Notes under the pieces: generated by a model
The model's database searches: none
The model's input: the letters and a program-made list of their open reading frames with translations, nothing else
Told to the model about the DNA's origin: nothing
NCBI GenBank assembly: GCA_905480145.1
Contig: CAJQPA010000025.1
Location: 1-64,000, forward strand
Length of the DNA: 64,000 nt
Source: an uncultured Flavobacteriales bacterium
GTDB taxonomy: Bacteria; Bacteroidota; Bacteroidia; Flavobacteriales_D; Crocinitomicaceae
Direction: 5' to 3'
Made by a program: the position numbers and the translations under genes
Part shown: piece after piece, positions 42,236 through 50,191 of the stretch
How positions within the stretch are numbered: the stretch's first letter is position 1
Layout of the letters: each line of letters starts with the position of its first letter

Positions 42236-43755
42236 GCGTTTGCAGTCGCTAAAGCAGACATTCCAATTTTTATTCTTTCTAGCGTTTCTTCTTTACCTAA
42301 GAAGGCTGAAATTTCAAACATGCTTGGCCCCATTCCTTTTCCAGACAGCAAAAGTCTAAATTGAGGAAGTACAGCACCTATTCCGATATCATTCTTTTCT
42401 AAAAAAGATTTAAAGGCGGCCTCAATACCTTCAGGGGAAAAGTCTTCTAATTCACAAAGAATAGTTTTAAAGCCGTTCATATTCTTTTCAGCGTCTCCTT
42501 TCCATTTCTTCTTTATTGTCTTTGCATCATACTCCTTAGGTCTTTCTAATAAAAAAGATCCTTCTGTCCATATATCAGAAATAAAAGTAGCACGTTCTTT
42601 TATGAGTTCACAAACCGTTTCAAGCTTTTCTAAACCATAATCTTCTGCTAGTTCAGAGTCTAGCATCACAGCTAATTCAGAATTTTCAGCAGCACGGATG
42701 TACTGTTGCTGAAACCACTTTGTTTTGTCGGGATCAAATTTAGCACCTGCTTTAGACACACGATCTAAAGAAAACGCCGAAACCAACTCTTCTAAAGAGA
42801 AAATCTCTTGTGTCGTTCCTGGGTTCCAACCTAAAAACGCTAACATATTTATGAATGCACCATGAAAGTATCCTTTCTCCCTGTATCCAGAAAAAACATC
42901 TCCTTCTGCAGTAGTCCAGTTCGTAGGGAAAACAGGAAACCCTAATCGGTCACCATCACGTTTAGATAACTTTCCATTACCGTCAGGTTTTAATAGTAAT
43001 GGTAGGTGTGCAAACTTAGGAGCCTCCCAACCAAAAGCAGCGTATAACATTACGTGCAGCGGTGCAGACGGCAACCACTCTTCCCCACGTATAACATGTG
43101 ATATTTCCATTAAGTGGTCATCAACGATATTTGCCAGGTGATATGTCGGCATTCCGTCCGATTTAAATAAAACCTTATCATCGATATTGTTCGTATTAAC
43201 AACAACCCAGCCTCTTATCTCATCTTCAAAACGAATATCTTCGTTTCTTGGCATTTTCATGCGTATAACATACGGGTCTCCGTTCTCTATTTTCTTTTGA
43301 ACTTCGTCTGAGGAAAGAGATACAGAGTTTTGCATCGAACTACGTGTAACACTATTGTATTGCCAATTGGGCATTCCCATTTCTTTTGCTTGCTCGCGCA
43401 TTTTCGTTAGCTCTTCAGAGGTGTCAAAGGCATAGTATGCTTTTCCATTGGCCACGAGTTTTTCGGCATATGGTCGATATAACGCTTTCCGTTCAGATTG
43501 AATATATGGACCAAAATCACCTTCTAAACCAGGCCCTTCAGTTGGCATTATTCCACACCACTTCATCGCATCCATTATATAATCCTGGGCCCCTGAAACA
43601 AACCTTGTTTGATCGGTATCCTCTATACGGATAATAAATGTTCCTTTATGTTTTTTTGCAAAAAGGTAATTATATAAGGCAGTTCTAACCCCTCCCATAT
43701 GAAGAGGTCCAGTTGGAGATGGCGCAAATCTTACGCGAACAGGTCTATCAGACAT
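42232..43755 (-). CDS. gltX: Glutamate--tRNA ligase
   Basis: A 507-residue class I aminoacyl-tRNA synthetase charging tRNA-Glu. The HIGH-type motif is [27 protein letters not shown] at the N-terminus; the KMSKS loop is [27 protein letters not shown] and [20 protein letters not shown]-like segments are normal. The frame is open 16 codons upstream, but the start at 43755 begins [16 protein letters not shown] as expected. A -7 element TATCTTTG lies 26 nt upstream on the minus strand (43789-43782). Confidence 0.96.
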   Translation of the reverse strand: [507 protein letters not shown]

Positions 43756-43781
43756 AAAGAATATTGTTATAAATTTTGGGA

Positions 43782-43789
43782 CAAAGATA
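43782..43789 (-). promoter_or_regulatory. -7 element of the gltX-folB operon
   Basis: TATCTTTG on the minus strand, 26 nt before the gltX ATG at 43755. It matches TAnnTTTG. The upstream -33 part is not clear; TTG occurs at a 13-bp spacer only. Confidence 0.45.
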
Positions 43790-43914
43790 AGTATATTGTA
43801 CAAGGATATGTGCTTACCTCACTATAAATGAACAATTAGATCATACGATTGTATAGAATATTAACGTTATTTGTATGGCAACATTTATTTAAAACACTAT
43901 TTTAGATAGAATTA

Positions 43915-46900
43915 ATGAGCGCGTTTGATCGTCTAATATCGCAGGTAGATTCTTTTATAAGGAAGTTTTATAAGAATCAAATAGTAAAAGGATTATTACT
44001 CTTTCTGGGAGTTTTGGTGTTTTCATATTTGTGCATCATAACTTTAGAGTATTTCGGGCGGTTTAACTCAATTTTTCGGGCGGTTTTATTTTTTGTCTTT
44101 TTAGGTGTTAATGGCTATATTTTTTCAAAATTTATTTTAATTCCCTCTCTGCGTCTCAAGTCTTTTGGGAATAGAATTAACAGATATCAAGCATCAAGTA
44201 TAATCGGCCAGTATTTTCCTGACGTTTCAGATCGGCTTTTAAATACGTTACAATTAAATGATCAGATGGATGTAAATTCTGCTGACTATGAACTGTTGAA
44301 TGCAAGTGTCCAACAACGAAGCGTTGCAATGAGCGTTGTGCCTTTTACAAGCGCCATAAACATTAGCGAGAATAGAAAATACTTACCGTATTTGATTCCA
44401 ATAGTTTTAATTCTTTTACTGATAGGGATCTTTACGCCAGCGCTGATTACCCAAGGAACAGAAAGAGTGGTTAATTTCACACAAGAATACAAAGTGCCAG
44501 CGCCATTTGAGTTTTCCTTTAAGGAGAACAATAAAACAATAGAGGAGGGGGAAACTTTTTCTTTTAAATTGGAGTTACTGGGGAACTCCATTCCTGAAAA
44601 GGTTTATATTAAGTCTGACCTGGGTCGTTTTTTATTGTCTAATGTTTCTAAGAATGAGTTTCGAGGAAACATTCCTCAATTAAGAAAAGGATTAACATTT
44701 CATTTTGAAGCCAATGATTTTAATAGTGATGACTTTCATGTTGAGGTAATTTCAAAAACAGCCTTGGGAAAAATGCAAGCGACGATTCATTATCCTAAAT
44801 ATTTGGATAAGGAAAATGAGATTATTGAGAACGCCGGTGATTTATCGGTAAATGAAGGCTCTGAGGTTACCTGGAGTATATTAGCTAAAAACACAAAAGA
44901 GGTTTCCATATCAGTTAATGATCATAAACACCACTTTACAAAAGAAGGTTTTGTTTTTATGGAGAAATTCTTAAACTCAACAACAGGACAAATTACATTA
45001 AAGAATAAACAAAGCGATAAAGTAGATACATCTTTCTTTTCCGTTCAGGTAATTAAGGACGCCTACCCAACTATTCAGGTAGAAGAAGTTCAAGACAGTC
45101 TAAAAGAAGGAATAAGATACTTTTCTGGCTTAACGTCGGATGATATTGGACTGAGTAACTTGAGGTTTGTTTATGAAATAATAAGCGAAAATGGCGAAGT
45201 GAACCGTCAAACAATTTCTGCTGGTAGAGTGTACGGGACAGAGTCTCCATTTGATTTTGCTGTCGATTTCAGAAAGGAAACACTTAGTTTAAATGATAAA
45301 ATTAAATACTATTTTATTGTGTCAGACAACGATGGTGTCAACGGCAGTAAGTCTACAAATAGTAGAAGTTTTGAGTACAAACTCCCGAGCCTCGAGGAAC
45401 TAAACGAATCACGTGACGAAGATAGAGAAGTCGCAAAAGACAAATTGAATGACGCTCTAAATAAGGCGCAAGAATTTAGAGAGAATTTAGATCGTTTAAG
45501 AGAAGAAACGCGCAACAATAAGCAGTCAAATTGGAACAAAGAAAGTCAGACTCAACAACTGCAGGAGCAGCATAAATCATTAGTGGAGGATCTTAAATCA
45601 CTTCAAGAGGAAATGAACACTAGCTTAGAGGAAAAAAACCAACTGTCCGAAATGGATCAGGAGTTAATAGAACAACAAGAGCTTATTGAGGATCTACTAG
45701 AAGAGTTAATGGATGATGAAATGAAGGATTTGTTAGATCAACTTGAAGAGTTGATGAAAGAACAGAATAAGAATGCATTAGAGGAGAACCTGGAACAGTT
45801 GGAAATATCTTCAGAGGATATGAAAAAGCAATTGGATCGAACAATGGAGATGCTTAAAAAGCTTCAGGTAAATGAAAAAGTTGACGAAATTGAGGAAGAG
45901 TTAAAGGTTTTAGCGCAAGAGCAGGAAGACCTTAAGAAACAGACGGAGGGTAAAAAAGACATTTCTGATGCTGATAAAAAGAAACAACAAGACATAGAAA
46001 ATAAGTTTGATGATATCCAAAAAGACATGAAAGAATTGGATAGTCTTAATAATGAATTAAACAAACCAATGGAACTTGGCACCCATGAGGAAAAGAAAGA
46101 GGAAATTTCTAAAAACCTAGAAGGGGCAAAAGAGTCCTTGGAAAAAAACAAGGGTAAAAAAGCGAGTGAAGATCAAAAAGGTGCGTCAGAGAAAATGAAA
46201 GAAATGGCGGAAGAACTGAACACCGCCCAAGAACAATCGAATGAACAACAGCAAGGAGAAGATATTGATTTGTTAAGAGAAATACTTGAGGGTTTGGTTG
46301 CTTTAAGTTTTAATCAAGAAGATGTTATGAATCGTTTAAATAAGGTAAGTGATAATGACCCTGCCTATTTGAAACATGGACGAACCCAAAGAAAAATTTT
46401 GGATGACACGAAATCAGTAAGAGATAGTTTATATGCTTTAGCTGAAAGACAGCCAAAAATAGCGAAGTTTATTGATAAGGAGTTGAATCAAATTCAGACG
46501 AATCATAATTTAATTGTCGAAGATATTGATGAAAGGCGCAGAAGAGAATTAAAGGTACACCAGCAGTTTGTGATGACATCTTATAATAATTTAGCGCTCA
46601 TGTTGAATGAAAGTCTAGAACAGATGCAACAGCAAATGAAAAACATGAAACCTGGATCAGGCAGTTGTGATAAACCAGGGGGTACCGGAAAAGGAAAGCC
46701 AAAATCAGGCTCTAGCCCAAATCCTGGAGATATGAAGGAGATGTTGAAAAAACAACTGGAACAAATGAAGGGTAAAGGTCCTAACCCGGGGGGAAAAGAG
46801 CCGGGTGACTCCCCCGGTTCTAAGCCAGGTAATTCTGGAAAATCAGTAATGGGTTTAGGCAATAAACAAATGGCTAAAATGGCGGCTCAGCAAGGGGCAA

Positions 46901-47280
46901 TGAGAAGGCGGCTAGAACAAATGAGAAATGAACTGAATAAGGACGGCAAAGGTTCTGGGAATAAGCTGAATAATCTTATTAAAGAGCTTGAAGAGCAAGA
47001 ACAAGATTTAATTAATAAAAGATTAGGAAATAATTTAGTTGAACGTCAAAAACGCATTCTAACTCGCCTATTAGAAAGTGAAAAAGCCATGATGGAAAGA
47101 GGTTTGGATGAAAAACGCGAATCAAAAGAAGGAAATGTCGAAGAAAATGGTAACCAAATTCGATTTAATGAGTATAAGAAAACTAAATTAAGACAACTTG
47201 AATTATTACGGGCTGTTGATCCATCTTACAGAAAGTACTATAAGGATCGAGCGAACGAATACTTTATAAAAGTCTTGTAG
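43915..47280 (+). CDS. DUF4175-family coiled-coil membrane protein
   Basis: A 1121-residue protein of the DUF4175 family. Membrane helices at about residues 25-47, 53-77 and 155-175; then a periplasmic beta-rich part (about 180-490, with repeats like TFSFKLELLGNSIPEKVYIKSD). A long coiled coil (about 495-810) is full of Glu, Lys, Gln and Leu. A Gly/Pro/Lys-rich flexible segment (about 905-970, PGSGSCDKPGGTGKGKPKSG) and a basic C-terminal helix ending in AVDPSYRKYYKDRANEYFIKVL complete it. The function is not established. The RsbW-like gene starts 11 bp after it. I see no clear promoter in the 111-bp gap to gltX. Confidence 0.85.
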   Translation: MSAFDRLISQVDSFIRKFYKNQIVKGLLLFLGVLVFSYLCIITLEYFGRFNSIFRAVLFFVFLGVNGYIFSKFILIPSLRLKSFGNRINRYQASSIIGQYFPDVSDRLLNTLQLNDQMDVNSADYELLNASVQQRSVAMSVVPFTSAINISENRKYLPYLIPIVLILLLIGIFTPALITQGTERVVNFTQEYKVPAPFEFSFKENNKTIEEGETFSFKLELLGNSIPEKVYIKSDLGRFLLSNVSKNEFRGNIPQLRKGLTFHFEANDFNSDDFHVEVISKTALGKMQATIHYPKYLDKENEIIENAGDLSVNEGSEVTWSILAKNTKEVSISVNDHKHHFTKEGFVFMEKFLNSTTGQITLKNKQSDKVDTSFFSVQVIKDAYPTIQVEEVQDSLKEGIRYFSGLTSDDIGLSNLRFVYEIISENGEVNRQTISAGRVYGTESPFDFAVDFRKETLSLNDKIKYYFIVSDNDGVNGSKSTNSRSFEYKLPSLEELNESRDEDREVAKDKLNDALNKAQEFRENLDRLREETRNNKQSNWNKESQTQQLQEQHKSLVEDLKSLQEEMNTSLEEKNQLSEMDQELIEQQELIEDLLEELMDDEMKDLLDQLEELMKEQNKNALEENLEQLEISSEDMKKQLDRTMEMLKKLQVNEKVDEIEEELKVLAQEQEDLKKQTEGKKDISDADKKKQQDIENKFDDIQKDMKELDSLNNELNKPMELGTHEEKKEEISKNLEGAKESLEKNKGKKASEDQKGASEKMKEMAEELNTAQEQSNEQQQGEDIDLLREILEGLVALSFNQEDVMNRLNKVSDNDPAYLKHGRTQRKILDDTKSVRDSLYALAERQPKIAKFIDKELNQIQTNHNLIVEDIDERRRRELKVHQQFVMTSYNNLALMLNESLEQMQQQMKNMKPGSGSCDKPGGTGKGKPKSGSSPNPGDMKEMLKKQLEQMKGKGPNPGGKEPGDSPGSKPGNSGKSVMGLGNKQMAKMAAQQGAMRRRLEQMRNELNKDGKGSGNKLNNLIKELEEQEQDLINKRLGNNLVERQKRILTRLLESEKAMMERGLDEKRESKEGNVEENGNQIRFNEYKKTKLRQLELLRAVDPSYRKYYKDRANEYFIKVL

Positions 47281-47291
47281 TTATTTAGTCT

Positions 47292-47708
47292 ATGAAAGAA
47301 GGTTTTGTTCAAATTGAAAGTTTATCCATTCCGTCCGAATTTGAGGCTGTTCAACGAGTTGAATCGTTAATAGATACAGTTTGTGAACGCTTGGAGGTGA
47401 ATGAGGATAGTTATGGAAACGTGTTAATAGCTGTAACTGAGGCAGTTAACAACGCCATCATACATGGAAACAAATTAAATAAAGCTTTGAATGTTGACTT
47501 ATTTGTTGGTGACAAGGAGACAGACTTTTGTTTTAGTGTCAAAGATCAGGGTAATGGATTTAATTTTAACAACCTACCAGACCCAACGGCTCCAGAGAAT
47601 ATTAACAAGGAAGACGGACGTGGTATTTTCTTGATGAGGTCTTTGGCGGAAGAAGTTGAATTTGACAACGAGGGTAGGGATGTAAATATTTATTTTAGCA
47701 AAAAGTAG
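47292..47708 (+). CDS. RsbW-like ATP-binding protein (anti-sigma/serine kinase family)
   Basis: A 138-residue GHKL ATPase with the anti-sigma regulatory fold. The N box AVTEAVNNAIIHGNK, the G1 box VKDQGNGFN (DxGxG), and the G2 segment EDGRGIFLM are all present. RsbW/SpoIIAB-type proteins phosphorylate anti-anti-sigma factors or bind sigma factors; the partner is not known in this window. Its stop shares a base with the GTG start of ybeY (TAGTG junction), so it is co-translated with ybeY. Between DUF4175 and ybeY this is a common Bacteroidota gene order. Confidence 0.87.
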   Translation: MKEGFVQIESLSIPSEFEAVQRVESLIDTVCERLEVNEDSYGNVLIAVTEAVNNAIIHGNKLNKALNVDLFVGDKETDFCFSVKDQGNGFNFNNLPDPTAPENINKEDGRGIFLMRSLAEEVEFDNEGRDVNIYFSKK

Positions 47709-48133
47709 TGGTAGAGATATATTTTGAAGAAACTGAAATTCTGGATTTAAATTCGGAATTTTTTGTTTTATGGCTGTCAAAGGTGTGTGTTGAAGAAAAT
47801 CAAGAGCTCGGAGATTTATCTTTTATTTTCTGTTCTGACGACTACTTGTTAGTGGTCAATAAGGAACACCTGAATCATGATTATTATACGGACGTTATAA
47901 CTTTCGACTATACAGACGAGGTCGTATCTGGAGATTTATTTATTTCTATAGATCGTGTTAAAGAAAATGCTTCGAATAATTCGGTTTCTTTTATGAATGA
48001 ATTATACCGGGTTATAGTCCATGGTGTTCTTCACCTTTTAGGTTATGGGGATAAAGAGGACGAAGAAAAAATTATAATGAGAGCGCTGGAAGATAAGTAC
48101 CTAGAATTTGTTTCACGTGAAACATCTAAATAA
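47708..48133 (+). CDS. ybeY: Endoribonuclease YbeY (rRNA maturation factor)
   Basis: A 141-residue single-strand endoribonuclease needed for 16S rRNA 3' end maturation and ribosome quality control. Start is GTG at 47708, overlapping the preceding TAG by one base; no ATG start is possible nearby. The active-site motif is VIVHGVLHLLGYGDKEDEEKIIM: the two first histidines of H-x3-H-x5-H are present but the third is Asp (GYGDK). The final codons encode EFVSRETSK and contain the first parS site. The gene is coupled to the RsbW-like gene. Confidence 0.9.
   Translation: MVEIYFEETEILDLNSEFFVLWLSKVCVEENQELGDLSFIFCSDDYLLVVNKEHLNHDYYTDVITFDYTDEVVSGDLFISIDRVKENASNNSVSFMNELYRVIVHGVLHLLGYGDKEDEEKIIMRALEDKYLEFVSRETSK
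48109..48124. promoter_or_regulatory. parS: parS site 1 (ParB-binding palindrome), inside ybeY
   Basis: TGTTTCACGTGAAACA is a perfect 16-bp palindrome and matches the ParB-binding consensus TGTTNCACGTGAAACA in full. It lies in the last codons of ybeY (encoding V-S-R-E-T), so protein coding and centromere function share the DNA, as parS in Bacillus lies within spo0J. Bound ParB would link this site to chromosome segregation. parA and parB are not in the window. Confidence 0.9.
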
Positions 48134-48148
48134 TCAATCAAGTCTTCT

Positions 48149-48156
48149 TACCTTTG
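48149..48156 (+). promoter_or_regulatory. -7 element of mnmG, fused to parS site 2
   Basis: TACCTTTG matches TAnnTTTG. Its last two bases T and G are the first two bases of parS site 2. The predicted transcription start (about 48161) falls inside the parS core, 18 bp before the mnmG ATG at 48179. The -33 region is not clear. Confidence 0.55.
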
Positions 48157-48170
48157 TTCCACGTGAAACA
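48155..48170. promoter_or_regulatory. parS: parS site 2 (ParB-binding sequence), upstream of mnmG
   Basis: TGTTCCACGTGAAACA matches TGTTNCACGTGAAACA exactly. It is 30 bp downstream of site 1 (48109 to 48155 is 46 bp start to start) and ends 8 bp before the mnmG ATG. Two exact 16-bp matches so close are very unlikely by chance. Binding of ParB here would cover the mnmG transcription start. Confidence 0.9.
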
Positions 48171-48178
48171 TATTATAT

Positions 48179-50050
48179 ATGCTTAAAGAATACGATGTTA
48201 TAGTAGTTGGTGCCGGACATGCTGGTTGTGAAGCAGCTAATGCTGCTGCAAAATTAGGAAGTTCAGTGCTTTTAATTACGATGAATATGAATACAATTGC
48301 CCAAATGAGCTGCAATCCCGCAATGGGGGGGGTTGCCAAGGGGCAAATCGTAAGAGAAATAGATGCTTTAGGTGGGGGCTCAGGTATTGTGAGTGACTTA
48401 AGTGCTATACAGTTTCGAATGTTAAATCTATCTAAAGGCCCAGCTATGTGGTCGCCAAGAACTCAGAATGACAGAATGATGTTTGCTGAAGAGTGGCGGT
48501 TGATGCTAGAAAGAAACCCAGGTGTAGATTTCTGGCAGGACATGGTTAGAAGTTTAATCGTTGAAAACGGAAAGGTTGTCGGCGTTAAAACAGCGATAGG
48601 AATGGAGGTGAAGTCAAAGACCGTGGTCTTGACAAACGGAACATTTTTAAACGGACTTATTCACCTCGGTGAAAAGCAGTTTGGAGGAGGAAGAGCAGGT
48701 GAAAGTGCCGCATTTGGAATAACTGAACAATTAGTTGAACTGGGGTTTGAGGCTGGAAGAATGAAAACAGGAACACCACCACGTGTTGATGGTAGATCTT
48801 TAGATTACTCCAAAATGGAAATCCAAGAGGGCGATAAAAACCCTTCTAAATTTAGCCATGGAAATACTCGTCCGCTATCAAAACAACACGCCTGCCATAT
48901 AACATATACAAACCCAGAAGTACACGAACTACTTAAAGAGGGGTTCGATCGCTCTCCAATGTTTAATGGAGCAATAAAAAGTGTAGGCCCTAGATATTGC
49001 CCAAGTATTGAAGATAAAATAAACCGATTTGCAGACCGTGATCGACATCAAATATTTGTAGAGCCAGAAGGATGGAAAACAGTTGAGATATACGTTAATG
49101 GCTTTAGTACATCTTTACCAGAAGAGGTTCAAATGAAAGCAATGCGATCTATTCAAGGTTTTGAAAACGCAAAAATGTTTAGACCAGGGTACGCAATAGA
49201 ATATGATTACTTTCCACCAACACAACTAAAACATACACTTGAAACAAAACTGATAGACAACTTATATTTTGCGGGTCAAATTAATGGAACTACAGGTTAT
49301 GAAGAGGCGGCCTGTCAAGGTTTAATGGCGGGTATTAACGCAAGTAGAAAGGTAAAAGAACAAGATGCTTTTATTCTTACGCGCAGTGAAGCATACATTG
49401 GTGTTTTAATCGACGACCTTATTACTAAAGGTACAGAAGAGCCTTATAGAATGTTTACGAGTAGAGCGGAATACAGAATTTTATTAAGACAGGACAACGC
49501 TGATCTAAGACTTACGCCATTAGGTCATGCCATCGGTTTAACAGATGACGAAGCGTTGAAGAAAATGGAGTTAAAACTTAAAGGTACAGCCACACTTAAA
49601 AAAGCATTAGCGAAAGAGGGTGTTATACCCAGTGTTGCTAACCCAATATTAGAGTCAAAGGCTAGTGCTAAAATTAAGCAGCAAGTAAAACTTAGTTCTT
49701 TAATAATAAGACCGAGAATATTTATTGATGATGTTTTAAAAATGGGGCCAGTGTCCAACGCGCTGGCAAAGGAACTAACAGAAGAACATACTGATATTGT
49801 TTCCCAGACAGAAATTCAATTAAAGTATGAAGGTTATATTAATCGTGAAGAAGATGTGGCTCAAAAAATGAACCGATTAGAGAATGTAAAAATTCCCGCG
49901 GATATGGAATACAGACAATTGGAAAGTTTAAGCACCGAAGCAACGGAAAAACTTTCTATACTTAAACCTGTAACAATTGGTCAAGCGTCTAGAGTAAGCG
50001 GTGTTTCCCCAAGTGACATATCTGTATTGCTTGTTTTTTTAGGAAGATAG
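48179..50050 (+). CDS. mnmG: tRNA U34 carboxymethylaminomethyltransferase subunit MnmG
   Basis: A 623-residue FAD enzyme (GidA) that, with MnmE, adds carboxymethylaminomethyl to U34 of tRNAs for Lys, Glu, Gln, Leu and Arg. The FAD motif VVGAGHAGCEAANAAAKLG, CNPAMGGVAKGQIVREIDALGG, GRAGESAAFGITEQL, GTPPRVDGRSLDYS and the C-terminal SGVSPSDISVLLVFL are present. The ATG at 48179 is only 8 bp after parS site 2. mnmG is often located close to the replication origin in bacteria. The gene is followed by ispG on the opposite strand, with a 141-bp gap. Confidence 0.97.
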   Translation: MLKEYDVIVVGAGHAGCEAANAAAKLGSSVLLITMNMNTIAQMSCNPAMGGVAKGQIVREIDALGGGSGIVSDLSAIQFRMLNLSKGPAMWSPRTQNDRMMFAEEWRLMLERNPGVDFWQDMVRSLIVENGKVVGVKTAIGMEVKSKTVVLTNGTFLNGLIHLGEKQFGGGRAGESAAFGITEQLVELGFEAGRMKTGTPPRVDGRSLDYSKMEIQEGDKNPSKFSHGNTRPLSKQHACHITYTNPEVHELLKEGFDRSPMFNGAIKSVGPRYCPSIEDKINRFADRDRHQIFVEPEGWKTVEIYVNGFSTSLPEEVQMKAMRSIQGFENAKMFRPGYAIEYDYFPPTQLKHTLETKLIDNLYFAGQINGTTGYEEAACQGLMAGINASRKVKEQDAFILTRSEAYIGVLIDDLITKGTEEPYRMFTSRAEYRILLRQDNADLRLTPLGHAIGLTDDEALKKMELKLKGTATLKKALAKEGVIPSVANPILESKASAKIKQQVKLSSLIIRPRIFIDDVLKMGPVSNALAKELTEEHTDIVSQTEIQLKYEGYINREEDVAQKMNRLENVKIPADMEYRQLESLSTEATEKLSILKPVTIGQASRVSGVSPSDISVLLVFLGR

Positions 50051-50191
50051 AATGATAAAGCCTTTTAAAACACTTTTTAAAGCGATTTAAAGGGCGATTT
50101 GTTTTTTTTGACCTAACACCATTAAACTCTAGAGAAACCTCCTTAAAGAGAACAAAGATGTGCAGGTTTTAAAACCCTAATTATCAGGTCT

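Noticed and set aside
45410-45415. CACGTG core in the DUF4175 gene
   Set aside because: Flanks (AAT before, ACG after) do not match parS arms.
48780-48785. CACGTG core inside mnmG
   Set aside because: Arms read ACCAC and TTGAT, not the parS arms; it lies in the conserved codons for GTPPRVDG.
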